Source of the DNA: Dissulfurirhabdus thermomarina
GTDB taxonomy: Bacteria > Desulfobacterota > Dissulfuribacteria > Dissulfuribacterales > Dissulfurirhabdaceae
NCBI RefSeq assembly: GCF_012979235.1
Contig: NZ_JAATWC010000010.1
Coordinates: forward strand, 41,931 to 105,930
DNA: 64,000 nt
Direction of reading: 5' to 3'
Below are positions 7,867 to 17,408 of the stretch, in pieces; positions within the stretch are counted from its first letter, which is position 1; the number at the start of each line of letters is the position of its first letter. Below the pieces are notes generated by a model. It was not told where the DNA came from, ran no database searches, and was given only the letters and a program-made list of their open reading frames with translations. Position numbers and translations under genes: made by a program.

Positions 7867-8637
7867 TCATCGTGCCGGTCTTCTGCCCTTCGTCCCGGTC
7901 GCCGGCCCCGTCCCCGGGGGGGCGTGGATGGCCGTCAGCTCCGCGGTGAAGCGGCCCACGATCACCTCGGTCTCCACCTTGACGGGGAGACGCCGGTCGT
8001 CGTCCGTGAGCCAGACCCAGAGCCGCGCCCCCGGGCTCTTGCGGAAGACGCCGCCGATGCCCTCCATCCGGGGTTCCACCAGGATGGCGTCGAACCGGCC
8101 GGCGGGCGTCTCCACCCGTTCCCGCCGGTGGACCACGGCGACGCCGGTCACCACCCGCTTGCCGTCGGTGACGGCCAGGGTGAAGTTGCCCTCCGTGGCC
8201 TCGGGCCGGGTGCGGTAGGCGAGGAAGCAGGAGAGGGGATCCTGCACGCCGGGCGGGACGGGGACGATCCGGGCGAGCCGTTCTCCCTGGTAGCGGCGGG
8301 CGAGGCCGGCCGCGGGGTCGAAGTGGACCTCCACGGGGGGGCGGCGGCGCCATCCCTCCCGGACGAACTTCGAGTAGAGGAGGGGGCGGCCGGTGGCGAG
8401 GTCCACGGTGGTCTCCACGAGGTCCCGCACCGGGAAGACCGCGTCGAGGTAGGCCAGGGTCCGGGCCCGGGCCCGGAAGACCACGGTCCCCGGCGGGCCC
8501 GGGGCCACCTCGAGCTCGGCCCTGGCCGCCGGGACGAGGCCCCACCGGATCCGGTACTCGAGCCGCTCCCCCACCAGGCCGGCCAGGGAGGCCGCCCCGG
8601 CCGGGGCGGCGGGCAGGAGGAGGCAGAGCGCCAGCAT
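7867..8637 (-). CDS. DUF3108 family exported protein
   Basis: A 256-residue protein of the DUF3108 type, recognised from the GERLEYRIRWGLVPAARAEL opening (shown in part), the ARTLAYLDAVFPVRD segment and the C-terminal LWVWLTDDDRRLPVKVE motif. The family is a periplasmic or outer-membrane-associated beta protein of unclear function. ATG 8637 is the only usual start codon in frame near the N terminus. It gives a short signal peptide lacking the normal basic residues, and there is an Arg-rich stretch just upstream in frame without a start codon. The true start is therefore uncertain. It is divergent from dinB. Confidence 0.82.
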   Translation of the reverse strand: MLALCLLLPAAPAGAASLAGLVGERLEYRIRWGLVPAARAELEVAPGPPGTVVFRARARTLAYLDAVFPVRDLVETTVDLATGRPLLYSKFVREGWRRRPPVEVHFDPAAGLARRYQGERLARIVPVPPGVQDPLSCFLAYRTRPEATEGNFTLAVTDGKRVVTGVAVVHRRERVETPAGRFDAILVEPRMEGIGGVFRKSPGARLWVWLTDDDRRLPVKVETEVIVGRFTAELTAIHAPPGTGPATGTKGRRPAR

Positions 8638-8754
8638 CCAGGCCGCGGCGCGGGACGGGGGGGCTCCGCGGCGGCGCGGGGGTGGGGTATCATGGGAAGG
8701 GTGCCCGCGGCCCGGGGAGGGCCGGGACCGCCGCGCGCCCCGCGGGGAGGTGCC

Positions 8755-9960
8755 ATGGACGGCGGCCGAGACAGGGAACTCCGGTGCATCGTGCACCTCG
8801 ACATGGACGCCTTCTTCGCGTCCGTGGAGGCGCTCGACCGCCCGGAGCTCCGCGGGCGCCCGGTGATCGTGGGCGGGACCGGGCCCCGGGGGGTGGTGGC
8901 CGCCGCCTCCTACGAGGCGCGCCGCCACGGCGTCCACTCGGCCATGCCCATGACCCGCGCCCGGCGCCTCTGCCCGGGGGCCGTGGTCCTGCCGCCCCGA
9001 GCGGCCCGCTACCGGGAGGTCTCCCGGGCCGTCTTCGAGATCTTCCGTTCCTTCACCCCCCTGGTGGAGCCGGTCTCCATCGACGAGGCCTTCCTGGATC
9101 TCACCGGCACGGAGGCGCTCCACGGGCCGCCGGCGGCGGCCGCCGCCGAGATCCGCCGCCGCGTCCGCGGGGAGACCGGCCTCACGGTCTCGGCCGGGGT
9201 CGCCCCGAACAAGCTCCTGGCGAAGATCGCCTCCGACCTCGGCAAACCCGACGGGCTCGTGGTGGTGCCGCCCGGCCGGGAGCAGGAATTCCTGGACCCC
9301 CTGCCCGTGGGACGGATCTGGGGGGTGGGCGAGGTGACCCGGCGGGTCCTCGGGCGGATGGGGGTCCGGACCGTCCGGGACCTCCGGGCCTTGGACCGGG
9401 AGGGCCTGGTGCGCCGGTTCGGGGCGGCGGGGCACCGGCTCTACCTCCGGGCCCGCGGGCGGGACGCCTCGCCGGTGGCGCCGCCGGGGCCGCCGAAGTC
9501 CGTGGGCCGGGAGGAGACCTTCCCCCGGGATCTCCGGGGAGAGGCGGCCCTCCGGCCGGTGCTCCTCCGGCTGGCGGGGGAGGTGGGCCGCCGGCTCCGC
9601 CGGCGCGGCCTGGCGGGCCGGACCGTGGTGCTCAAGGTCCGCTTCGGGGATTTTTCCACGGTGACCCGCTCCGTCACCCTGCCGGCCCCGGTGGACGACG
9701 ACGGGGCCGTCTTCCATGCCGGCCTGGAGCTCCTGGGCCGGGTGCCGCCGGAGCGGCCGGTGCGGCTTTTGGGGCTCACCGTCACCGGGTTCGGACCGGA
9801 GGGGGCGTGGCGCCAACTCTCTCTCTTCGGGGGGCCGGGGGCTGCGGCGTCACGGGAGGCGCTCAACCGGGCCCTGGACCGGCTGCGGGAGCGCTACGGC
9901 GGGGACGTGGTGGTGCCGGGGAGCCTGCTCCCGGGCGGGGAGGAGGGACCCGGCGGCTGA
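8755..9960 (+). CDS. dinB: DNA polymerase IV (DinB/UmuC family)
   Basis: A Y-family translesion DNA polymerase of 401 residues. The catalytic acidic residues are all present: HLDMDAFFASVE near the N terminus, and SIDEAFLDLTG. The GVAPNKLLAKIASDLGKPDG motif (in part) and the helix-hairpin-helix region (IWGVGEVT, LGRMGVRTVRDL) are typical. The little-finger domain follows, ending with an LSLFGGPG segment. ATG 8755 has GGGGAGG at 8744-8750. A canonical clamp-binding peptide may be the QLSLFGG near the C terminus. The last 111 bases overlap the end of prc on the other strand. Confidence 0.95.
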   Translation: MDGGRDRELRCIVHLDMDAFFASVEALDRPELRGRPVIVGGTGPRGVVAAASYEARRHGVHSAMPMTRARRLCPGAVVLPPRAARYREVSRAVFEIFRSFTPLVEPVSIDEAFLDLTGTEALHGPPAAAAAEIRRRVRGETGLTVSAGVAPNKLLAKIASDLGKPDGLVVVPPGREQEFLDPLPVGRIWGVGEVTRRVLGRMGVRTVRDLRALDREGLVRRFGAAGHRLYLRARGRDASPVAPPGPPKSVGREETFPRDLRGEAALRPVLLRLAGEVGRRLRRRGLAGRTVVLKVRFGDFSTVTRSVTLPAPVDDDGAVFHAGLELLGRVPPERPVRLLGLTVTGFGPEGAWRQLSLFGGPGAAASREALNRALDRLRERYGGDVVVPGSLLPGGEEGPGG

Positions 9961-12168
9961 AGGGGCCTTGCGGGCCGAGGCGGGGCCGCCGAGGTCCGCC
10001 AGGACCTGGATGGCCTCCCGGACCACGGGGTCTTCGCGGACGGCCTTCCGCCAGGCGTCGGGGCCGGTGGCGTTGTCGTCCGCCTCGGGCGGCGGCAGGG
10101 CGTCGTCGAAGGGGGCGGCCTGGTGCGGCGCGGTGCGGCTGCGGGCGCGGTCGCTGGCGAGGGCGGCCCGGATGGCGGCCAGGTCCAGGGACCGGCGCGT
10201 GTCGGCCTGCCGCTGGGCGCTTTCCTCCATGGCCCGCCGGATCTCGGCGAAGGCCGGGTCGGTGGCCACGCGGCGGGCGCTGGCCGCCTTCACCGCCGCC
10301 AGGCGCCCGCGGATCGGCCCCGGCCACGGTGTGAAGGCCACGGGCGGCACCGTGTCCCAGGGGAGGGCGAAGTCGAGGTAGCGCTCCCCGGTCTTGAGGG
10401 CGTTGAGCCGGTCGGGCAGGACGATGTCCGGCACCACCCCCTTGAACTGGGTGGTCTCCCCGGTCACCCGGTAGAACTTCTGTATGGTGATCATGAGGGC
10501 GCCCAGGGGCTTGTACTTGGCGAAACGACCGTTGCGGACCATGTAGTCCATGTCCACCATGGCCTGGACGGTGCCCTTGCCGTGGGTGTGTTCCCCTCCC
10601 ATGATCACCGCGCGGCCGTAGTCCTGGAGGGCCGCCGCGAGGATCTCGGAGGCCGAGGCGCTGAACTGGTTGACCAGGACCACCACCGGGCCGTCGTAGA
10701 CCACGGCGGGGTCGTCGTCGGCGAGGACCTGGACGCTCCCGTCGCTGTTCTTGACCTGCACCACCGGGCCGGAGGGAATGAAGAGGCCGGTGATGTCCAC
10801 GGCGTCCACCAGGGAACCGCCCCCGTTGTTGCGGATGTCCAGGACCAGGCCCCGGATGTGCCGGGCCTCGAGGGCCTTGAGGGCCTTTCGCACGTCGTCG
10901 GTGGAGCTGCGGCCCTTGCCGCCGTTGTTGATGGCCTGGAAATCCCGGTAGAAGGAGGGGATCCGGAGGTAGCCCACCGGGCGGTCCGCCGGTCCGAGGA
11001 CCATGTCCTTCACGAAGGTCTCCTCGATCTGGACCACGTCCCGGACGATGGGGATGACCTTGATGGTGCCGTCCGGCTTGCGGACCGTGAGCCGGACCTC
11101 GGAACCCTTCCGGCCGCGGATGAGCTCCACCGCGTCCCGGAGCCGCATGCCGGTGATCTCCACGGGTTCGGCGCCGGCCTCTCCCACCTTGAGGATGGCG
11201 TCCTCGGGCTCGAGCTCGCCCTGGCGGTAGGCCGCCCCGCCGGGGATGACCCGCACCACCTTGACGTAGCCGTCCTCCTCCCGGAGGAGGGCGCCGATCC
11301 CCTCCAGGGAGCCCTTCATGCTGATGTCGAAGTCTTCCTTCTGGAGGGGGGCGAGGTAGTTCGTGTGCGGGTCGAAGGCCCGGGCCACCGCGTCGAAGAG
11401 CCGGTCGTAGTAGTCGCGTTCCTTCTCCTTGAGCAGCCGGTCGAAGAACTGCTCGTAGGCCGCGCGGACCTTCTCGCGCGCCTTGGCACGAAGGGCCGGG
11501 TCCTCGGCCGGCGGGGCGGCGTCCTTCGCCCCGGGGGCGCCGGCCTCCGTCCGGGCCATGTCGAGGAGGTCGAGGTAGCGCAACGCCACCTGGTAGTGGA
11601 GGATCCGGCGCCAGCGCTGGTTCAGCTCCTTCCGGGAGCGGCAGAAATCGAGCTTCTCCGGGTCGGTCTCGAGGGTCTCCCGGGACGAGAGGGGGAAGTC
11701 CGCGGCCAGGAGGCCGCGGACCATCTCCCGGACCTCCTTCACCCGGGCCTTCATGAGGGAGGCGCTCAGATCCACGAGGGGCATGCTGCGACCGGCCAGT
11801 TCCTGGTCGATGTCGGTCTCGAAGGCCCGAAGCCGCGTCACGTCGTCCTGGAGCAGGAAGCGCTTCTGGAAGTCCAGGGTCTTCAGGTAGAGGGCGAAGG
11901 CGTGCCGCGAGAGCTCGTCGTCGATCCGCTTGTGGCTGAAGTGGTGGCTCTCGAGCTGGGTCCGGACGAGGAGCCCGAGGAGGCGGGCACGGTTGGCCTC
12001 GAAGTCGAAGCCGGAGAAGGCCGGGGCCGCCCGCGGGACCGCGGCCAGGAGGGCGGCCGCCAGGACCAGGAGGGGCAGGAGACGGAGGCACCGGGGCGTG
12101 GCGGCCCGGGCTTGCCTGTGGGCGTGGAGCTTTTCGAACAAGGGATGGATATCCGTGTATCTGCCCAA
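9850..12168 (-). CDS. prc: Tail-specific carboxy-terminal protease (Prc/CtpA family)
   Basis: A 772-residue periplasmic serine protease. In order it has a signal anchor (about residues 28-50), an N-terminal helical domain, a PDZ domain (GIGALLREEDGYVKVV ... GGAAYRQGELEPEDAILKVG), the S41 peptidase domain with the catalytic Ser in NQFSASASEI and Lys in HGKGTVQ, and a DUF3340-like C-terminal region. It trims misfolded or tagged periplasmic proteins and tunes cell-wall hydrolases. It starts at TTG 12168, with only a weak ribosome site. The final 45 or so residues after IQVLADLGG are low in homology-like character and are encoded antisense to dinB. They look like an extension gained by stop-codon loss. 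Confidence 0.93.
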   Translation of the reverse strand: MGRYTDIHPLFEKLHAHRQARAATPRCLRLLPLLVLAAALLAAVPRAAPAFSGFDFEANRARLLGLLVRTQLESHHFSHKRIDDELSRHAFALYLKTLDFQKRFLLQDDVTRLRAFETDIDQELAGRSMPLVDLSASLMKARVKEVREMVRGLLAADFPLSSRETLETDPEKLDFCRSRKELNQRWRRILHYQVALRYLDLLDMARTEAGAPGAKDAAPPAEDPALRAKAREKVRAAYEQFFDRLLKEKERDYYDRLFDAVARAFDPHTNYLAPLQKEDFDISMKGSLEGIGALLREEDGYVKVVRVIPGGAAYRQGELEPEDAILKVGEAGAEPVEITGMRLRDAVELIRGRKGSEVRLTVRKPDGTIKVIPIVRDVVQIEETFVKDMVLGPADRPVGYLRIPSFYRDFQAINNGGKGRSSTDDVRKALKALEARHIRGLVLDIRNNGGGSLVDAVDITGLFIPSGPVVQVKNSDGSVQVLADDDPAVVYDGPVVVLVNQFSASASEILAAALQDYGRAVIMGGEHTHGKGTVQAMVDMDYMVRNGRFAKYKPLGALMITIQKFYRVTGETTQFKGVVPDIVLPDRLNALKTGERYLDFALPWDTVPPVAFTPWPGPIRGRLAAVKAASARRVATDPAFAEIRRAMEESAQRQADTRRSLDLAAIRAALASDRARSRTAPHQAAPFDDALPPPEADDNATGPDAWRKAVREDPVVREAIQVLADLGGPASARKAPSAAGSLLPAREQAPRHHHVPAVALPQPVQGPVERLP

Positions 12169-12188
12169 CCGGTGGGGAATTTTCCCTC

Positions 12189-12217
12189 ACACTATCCGGT
12201 CGGTGCCGGTTTGGCAA
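12189..12217 (-). promoter_or_regulatory. Predicted sigma-70 promoter of prc
   Basis: On the minus strand TTGCCA (12217-12212) and TAGTGT (12194-12189) are separated by 17 bases, about 20 bases before the TTG start of prc. A GGGAATTTTCCC palindrome lies in the short leader between the -10 box and the start codon. Confidence 0.45.
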
Positions 12218-12313
12218 CGGGGCGGGGGCCGCCGCGGCGTTCCCGGTCCCCTTCACCTCATCGGCGTCGCCCCCGGCGAGGGTAAATGCCCCGGGGCGGC
12301 GTCATCCCGGCGG

Positions 12314-13531
12314 CTACGGCCGCAGGAAGAGGGTGTGGACGAGGCGGTAGCCCCCGAGCCACGTGCCCACCAGGCTGCCGATGCTCGGGAGCACGAAGGA
12401 GAGGAAGACCCGGAGGAGGCGGTTGCGCCACCAGGCCGTCGGGCGGGTGATGTCGGCGCCGGCCCGCTCGAAGTCGGCCACCAGAGGCGGGCGGACGTAG
12501 GCCTGGACCAGGGCGGTGACGTACCCGGCGCCGATCACGGGGGTGAGGCTGGTGACGGGCGCCGCCAGGAAGGCGGCGGCCAGGGTGGCCGGGTGGGCGA
12601 GGGCCAGGAGGGCCCCGGCGGCGCTGGGGATCCCGTTGGCGAGGACCCAGTAGACGAGGTCGTCCCCGGCGGCCGCCGCGCCCTTGCGGACGGCCACGGC
12701 GGCGAGAAGGGCGAGGATGAGCCCCGGCACCCCCCATGCCGCGGCCCGGGCCGCGGGGGACGGAGGCGGCACCTCCTCCAAGGCCGCGAGGTCCGCACCC
12801 CGCCCCTCGATGAGGCGGCGGCGGATCCCCGCCACGTGTCCGGCCCCCACCACGGCCGCCACGCGGCCGCCCGGCGCCCGGCGGATCCTCTCGGCGATGT
12901 AGGCGTCCCGTTCGTCGATGAGCACCTCCTTGAGGGAGGGGAGGGTCTCGCCGAGCTCGCGGATGAGCCCGTTCAGGACGTCGGACCGCTTGAGTTCCTC
13001 CACCCGCTCGGGGGTGAGATCCACGCGCTCGAAGAGCCCGGCGGCGAGCGAGGCGGCGAGGGTGAGCCTCCGGAGGACGGGGGTCCGGCGCCAGGCCCGC
13101 TTCAACGTGATCCGGACGTCCCGGTCGGCGAGCACCACCTCGGCCCCGGCCGCCTCGGCCCAGCGGGCGGCCTCGAGGAATTCCGTCCCGGGCGGGACGC
13201 CGAGGCGGTGGCCGATGCGGCGCTGGTAGGCGGCCAGGGCCAGGTTGGCGACGAGGGTCGCCAGCTGGCGCTGCCGGATGACGGCCTTGAGGTCCAGGGC
13301 CGTCCACCACTCCCGCTGTGACATGGCCCGGTACCGGCGGGGATCGAGCTCCACGCACACAGCGTCCGGGCGCTCGGCCTCGAGGGTGCGGCGGACGAGA
13401 TCCACCGACGACCGGGAGACGTGGGCCGTGCCGATCAGCACGATCTCCCGCCGGCCGAGGCGGACCCGGTGGACGTCGGCGGGGTCCTGGCCGGCGGGCG
13501 GAGCCGGGTTCGGTTCGGGGCGATCCATCAT
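12314..13531 (-). CDS. TraB/PrgY family membrane protein
   Basis: A 405-residue protein with the TraB-family signature IGTAHVSRSSVDLVRRTLE near the N terminus, the VCVELDPRRYRAM segment and the VVGAGHVAGI motif. The C-terminal third carries several membrane helices (about residues 250-400). The GTAH/ExD/GAGH motifs resemble the metal-binding residues of the TIKI/ChaN-like superfamily. In enterococci the family blocks pheromone signals; in most bacteria the role is unknown. It follows the UbiD-family gene by 37 bases and is probably the last gene of that operon. Confidence 0.88.
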   Translation of the reverse strand: MMDRPEPNPAPPAGQDPADVHRVRLGRREIVLIGTAHVSRSSVDLVRRTLEAERPDAVCVELDPRRYRAMSQREWWTALDLKAVIRQRQLATLVANLALAAYQRRIGHRLGVPPGTEFLEAARWAEAAGAEVVLADRDVRITLKRAWRRTPVLRRLTLAASLAAGLFERVDLTPERVEELKRSDVLNGLIRELGETLPSLKEVLIDERDAYIAERIRRAPGGRVAAVVGAGHVAGIRRRLIEGRGADLAALEEVPPPSPAARAAAWGVPGLILALLAAVAVRKGAAAAGDDLVYWVLANGIPSAAGALLALAHPATLAAAFLAAPVTSLTPVIGAGYVTALVQAYVRPPLVADFERAGADITRPTAWWRNRLLRVFLSFVLPSIGSLVGTWLGGYRLVHTLFLRP

Positions 13532-13568
13532 GACGCGCCCCGGAATCTACACCGGGCGGGGCGGAGCG

Positions 13569-15422
13569 TCACGCCTCCACGTCGAGGATCCCGTGGAGGG
13601 ACCGGCCCGGGGCCGCCAGGGCCTCGATGCGCCGGATGACCGCCGGGTCTTCCTCCAGCGGCGGGGCGTGGTGGGGCTTGCGCCGGGCGTCGATGACGAG
13701 CGGCCCCTCGCAGCCCCAGTGCTTGGCCCGGGTGAAGGCGCCGGCGCCGTAGACGTCGCCGGCAGGGTCCGCCCGGGTGAAGGTGGTCCAGAGGAAGTCG
13801 TCCAGGGAGCGGGCCGCGGCCGCCGAGTCGTCCGCCACCACCACCAGGGCGAAGGAGCGGAGCGGGTGCCCGGCGGCGAGCGCCGCGGCGAGCCGCTCCA
13901 TCTCCGGGTCGCGGCCCGGGCGCCAGTGGCGGCACGGCGGGCCCGTGACCGCCGCCACCCCCGGAAGGCAGGCGGCCGGGGACCGGAAGCCCACCGGGAG
14001 CGGCAGCCGCGCCGGGACCGCCTCCGGCAGCTTGCGGCGCTTGGGCCCCGCGGCGGCGATCACCACCTTGGAACCCCGGTGGAGGCCGGTCCCGGTGTAG
14101 TCCAGGGTGTCCACGGTGGTCCGGGTCTGAAAGTGGAGGTCCCGGCGCCAGTCCACCCGCTCGAGCACGTGGCGGAAGAAGGCGGCCACGTCCCGGGGGT
14201 CGAGGTCCGGGTCGTCCTCCCGGGCGGCGATGAGGAGGAACTTGGCCAGGGAGAGCTGGCCCGTCCCGAGGATGGCGTTGGCCTGGGTGAGGATCTCCAT
14301 GGGCCCCCGGCGTTCGGCGTAGGGGACGTAGCGCTCGCTGCCCACGGCGAGGAGGAGGGGGTGCACACCGGCGGCGTCCACGGCGTGGACGGCCTTCACC
14401 CCGGGGATGACCCGGGGGATGGCGGGGGCGGTCAGCTCGTGCACGAGGGCGCCGAGGTGGGTGTCCTCCTGGGGCGGCCGGCCCACCGTGGTGAAGGGCC
14501 AGACGGCCCCCGGGCGGTGGGTGACCCGTTCCACCCGGAGCACCGGGAACTCGTGCACCAGGCTGTAGTAGCCGAGGTGGTCTCCGAAGGGGCCCTCGGG
14601 CAGGGTGCGCCCGGGTTCCACGGTGCCGCTGATGCAGAAGTCGGCCTCGGCGGGCACCGGAAGTTCCCCGGGGCGCCGGACGAGGCGGAGCCGCCGGCCG
14701 CCGAGGAGCCCGGCGAAGGCGATTTCGGGGACCCCCTCCGGAAGCGGCATCACCGCGGCCACGGCGAGGCACGGCGGGCCGCCGACGAAGACGTTGACCC
14801 GGAGGGGGACCCCCCGCTCCAGGGCCTCGGCGTGGTGGACGCCGATGCCGCGGTGGATCTGGTAGTGGAGGCCCGCCTCCAGGCCCGGCCGGTAGCGCCC
14901 GCCGGTGATCTGGATGCGGTACATGCCGAGGTTGGAGCCCCTGAGGCCCGGGCGGGCGGGGCTTTCGGAGTAGACCTGGGGCAGGGTGACGAAGGCGCCG
15001 CCGTCCCCCGGCCAGCACCGGAGGCGGGGGAGGTCCAGGAGGCCGGCCCGGTGGGCCAGCACGGGGCCGTTCGGGACGATCCGGGGCCACATGCGGAGGG
15101 CGGCCGGCAGGAGCGAAAGGGCCCGCCCCGGGGACCGGAGGGCCTCGGCGGGCCGGGCCAGGAGCGCCGCCGCCCGTTCCAGGTCCTCCAGGGTGTCCCG
15201 GAAGAGGTACCGGGTGCGTTCCATGGTGCCGAACAGGTTGGCGAGCAGGGGGAAGCGGCAGCCCTTGACCCGGGTGAAGAGGAGGGCGGGCCCCCCCGCC
15301 CGGAAGACGCGGCGCTGGATGGCCGCCGCCTCGAGATCCGGGTCCACCGGCTCCCGCACCCGGACGAGGTCGCCCCGGGCCTCGAGGTCGTGGATGCACT
15401 CGGCGAGGTTCCGGTAGCCCAC
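13569..15422 (-). CDS. UbiD family decarboxylase
   Basis: A 617-residue UbiD-type prenylated-FMN-dependent (de)carboxylase. Recognisable stretches are the YRNLAECIHDLEARGDLVRV opening (in part), the ALLFTRVKG and NLFGTMERT segments, GMYRIQITGGRYRPGL, EGPFGDHLGYYS and the C-terminal AKHWGCEGPLVIDARRK region. Members remove or add carboxyl groups on aromatic or unsaturated substrates, including the ubiquinone/menaquinone precursor. The start is GTG 15422, with a GGGTAGG site overlapping the stop of the upstream Nudix gene. No UbiX homologue (the cofactor maker) is in the window. The substrate cannot be judged, so no gene symbol is given. Confidence 0.9.
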   Translation of the reverse strand: MGYRNLAECIHDLEARGDLVRVREPVDPDLEAAAIQRRVFRAGGPALLFTRVKGCRFPLLANLFGTMERTRYLFRDTLEDLERAAALLARPAEALRSPGRALSLLPAALRMWPRIVPNGPVLAHRAGLLDLPRLRCWPGDGGAFVTLPQVYSESPARPGLRGSNLGMYRIQITGGRYRPGLEAGLHYQIHRGIGVHHAEALERGVPLRVNVFVGGPPCLAVAAVMPLPEGVPEIAFAGLLGGRRLRLVRRPGELPVPAEADFCISGTVEPGRTLPEGPFGDHLGYYSLVHEFPVLRVERVTHRPGAVWPFTTVGRPPQEDTHLGALVHELTAPAIPRVIPGVKAVHAVDAAGVHPLLLAVGSERYVPYAERRGPMEILTQANAILGTGQLSLAKFLLIAAREDDPDLDPRDVAAFFRHVLERVDWRRDLHFQTRTTVDTLDYTGTGLHRGSKVVIAAAGPKRRKLPEAVPARLPLPVGFRSPAACLPGVAAVTGPPCRHWRPGRDPEMERLAAALAAGHPLRSFALVVVADDSAAAARSLDDFLWTTFTRADPAGDVYGAGAFTRAKHWGCEGPLVIDARRKPHHAPPLEEDPAVIRRIEALAAPGRSLHGILDVEA

Positions 15423-15426
15423 GGGC

Positions 15427-15960
15427 CTACCCGTCGTGCCCCGGGCCGGGCCCTTCGCCGGCCTCCGCCAGGAGGCGTCGGAGGGCGGCGAGCCCGTCCG
15501 GGGTGAAGGGCTCGCCGCGGGCCGCCATGGCCAGGACCTCTGGGATCTCCATGAAGGCGCCGCTTTCGACTTCTTCCGGCTGGAGGACCACCGGCCCGTC
15601 GTGGACGCAGGTGAAGACCCGGCCGAAGACGTGGTTGCCGGCCTCCCGGTGCTCGAAGTCGAAGCGGCGGTCCAGGGCCACGCCCCGGATGCCGAGTTCC
15701 TCGGCGAGCTCCCGCGCCGCGGCCGCCTCGTAGGTCTCGCCCTCGAGCACCACGCCGCCGGCCGCCACGTCGTGGCAGCCGGGGTAGACGTCCTTCGTCC
15801 GGGTGCGCCGGTGGACGAAGAGGCGGCCCGCGCCGTCGAAGACGAAGACGTAGGCCGCCCGGTGGGGGAGGGCCCGTTCCCGCATGCGCCGGCGCGGCAG
15901 GGCACCCACCACCCGGTTGGCCCCGTCCACGATCGCCACCCGTTCCTCGGCGGGGTTCAC
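15427..15960 (-). CDS. Nudix hydrolase (YfcD/IPP-isomerase-like)
   Basis: A 177-residue Nudix protein. The Nudix box is complete: GGVVLEGETYEAAAARELAEE followed by LGI (listed here in part). The RTRTKDVYPGCHDVAAGG segment before it resembles the YfcD and isopentenyl-diphosphate isomerase subgroup. The GTG start at 15960 overlaps the pyk stop codon (GTGA), which fixes the frame; a longer upstream reading is the shadow of pyk. The protein probably hydrolyses a nucleoside diphosphate derivative or related phosphoanhydride. Its position between pyk and a UbiD-family gene does not reveal the substrate. Confidence 0.9.
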   Translation of the reverse strand: MNPAEERVAIVDGANRVVGALPRRRMRERALPHRAAYVFVFDGAGRLFVHRRTRTKDVYPGCHDVAAGGVVLEGETYEAAAARELAEELGIRGVALDRRFDFEHREAGNHVFGRVFTCVHDGPVVLQPEEVESGAFMEIPEVLAMAARGEPFTPDGLAALRRLLAEAGEGPGPGHDG

Positions 15961-17390
15961 GGCGCCGCCTCCGCCCCGGGGGCCTGGGCCACCTTCAGGA
16001 GGTTCGTGGTGCCAGGGATCCCGGGCGGGAGCCCGGCGGTGACCACCAGCCGCTCGCCCGGGCGGAGCCACCCGGACTCCATGGCCCGGGCCACGGCCTC
16101 CCGCTCCATCTCTTCCTCGGCGCCCACGGCCTCGGCGAGCACGGGGAAGGCCCCCCAGGTGAGGGCCAGCCGGCGGTAGGTCTCGACCTTCGGGGTGAGC
16201 GCGAGCACGGGCTGGCGGGGCCGGTACTTGGCCACGAGGCGGGTGGTGCTCCCGGTCTGGGTATAGGTGGCGATGGCCGAGGCCCCTACCTCCGCGGCCA
16301 TGCGGCCGGCGGCCCGGGCCACGGCCTCCTGGACGTCGAGGAAGCGCCCGCCGGGCAGGCGGGCGGCCCAGGTGTCGTAGGGGAAGGTGGCCTCCGCCTC
16401 CTCGGCGATCCGGGCCATGGTCTCCACCGCCCGGACCGGGTGCCGCCCGGCGGCGGTCTCCTCGGAGAGCATGACGGCGTCGCTGCCGTCGAGGATGGCG
16501 TTGGCCACGTCGGTGACCTCGGCCCGGGTGGGCCGCGGGCTCTCCACCATGGACCGGAGCATCTGGGTGGCGGTGATCACGGGTTTGCCGGCGGCGTTGG
16601 CCCGGGCGATGAGGTCCTTCTGGACACGGGGGATCCGTTCCACCGGGATCTCCACCCCGAGGTCGCCCCGGGCCACCATGAGTCCGTCCACCTCCTGGAG
16701 GATCTCGTCGATGCGGCCGAGGGCCTCGTGTTTTTCGATCTTGGCGATGAGGGGGAGATCCCCGCCGAGGGACCGCATGAGCCGGCGCGCCTCCCGGACC
16801 TCCGCCGCCGAGCGCACGAAGGAGAGGGCCACCAGGTCCACCCCCTCCCGGAGCCCGAAGGCGAGGTCCGCCCGGTCCTTCCCGGTGAGGGCGGGCACCT
16901 GGAGCGATCGGGTCGGCAGGTTGATCCCCTTGTGGGCGCCGAGGGGCCCGCCCACCACCACGCGGCAGCGGATGTCCGTCTCGGTGGTCTCGTCCACCGA
17001 CAACTCCAGGGCGCCGTCGCTCAGGAGCAGGGTGTCGCCTGGCCGGACCTGGCGCGGCAGCTCCGGCCAGGTGAGGGAGACCTCGTGCGCGTCGCCGGGG
17101 ACGTCCCGGCTGGTGAGGGTGAAGGGACGCCCCGATTCCAGGTGGACGGTGCCGGCCGCGAGGGGCCCGGTGCGGATCTTGGGGCCGGCGAGGTCCTGGA
17201 GCACGGCCACCGGGCGCCCGGCCTCGGCGGCGAGGCGCCGGACGCGGGCGATGACCTCCCGGTGCTCGTCGTGGGTGCCGTGCGAGAAGTTGAGGCGGGC
17301 CACGTCCACCCCGGCCCGGATGAGGGCCGAGAGGATCCCTTCATCCCGGGACGCCGGGCCGATGGTGGCGATGATCTTGGTGCGCCGCAT
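15957..17390 (-). CDS. pyk: Pyruvate kinase
   Basis: Catalyses the last step of glycolysis, phosphoenolpyruvate plus ADP to pyruvate plus ATP. The 477-residue protein is full length: the RTKIIATIGPAS start, DVARLNFSHG, the IAKIEKHEAL lysine-glutamate site, MVARGDLGVEIP (metal and substrate site), the ITATQML helix and the DAVMLSEETAAGRHPVRAVE segment. The C-terminal allosteric domain ends in the TAGLPPGIPGTTNLLKV stretch. The stop is shared with the GTG of the downstream Nudix gene, and it starts 18 bases after the upstream Cys-rich protein gene. Confidence 0.97.
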   Translation of the reverse strand: MRRTKIIATIGPASRDEGILSALIRAGVDVARLNFSHGTHDEHREVIARVRRLAAEAGRPVAVLQDLAGPKIRTGPLAAGTVHLESGRPFTLTSRDVPGDAHEVSLTWPELPRQVRPGDTLLLSDGALELSVDETTETDIRCRVVVGGPLGAHKGINLPTRSLQVPALTGKDRADLAFGLREGVDLVALSFVRSAAEVREARRLMRSLGGDLPLIAKIEKHEALGRIDEILQEVDGLMVARGDLGVEIPVERIPRVQKDLIARANAAGKPVITATQMLRSMVESPRPTRAEVTDVANAILDGSDAVMLSEETAAGRHPVRAVETMARIAEEAEATFPYDTWAARLPGGRFLDVQEAVARAAGRMAAEVGASAIATYTQTGSTTRLVAKYRPRQPVLALTPKVETYRRLALTWGAFPVLAEAVGAEEEMEREAVARAMESGWLRPGERLVVTAGLPPGIPGTTNLLKVAQAPGAEAAP

Positions 17391-17408
17391 GGGGCTCTCC
17401 GGCCGGGC

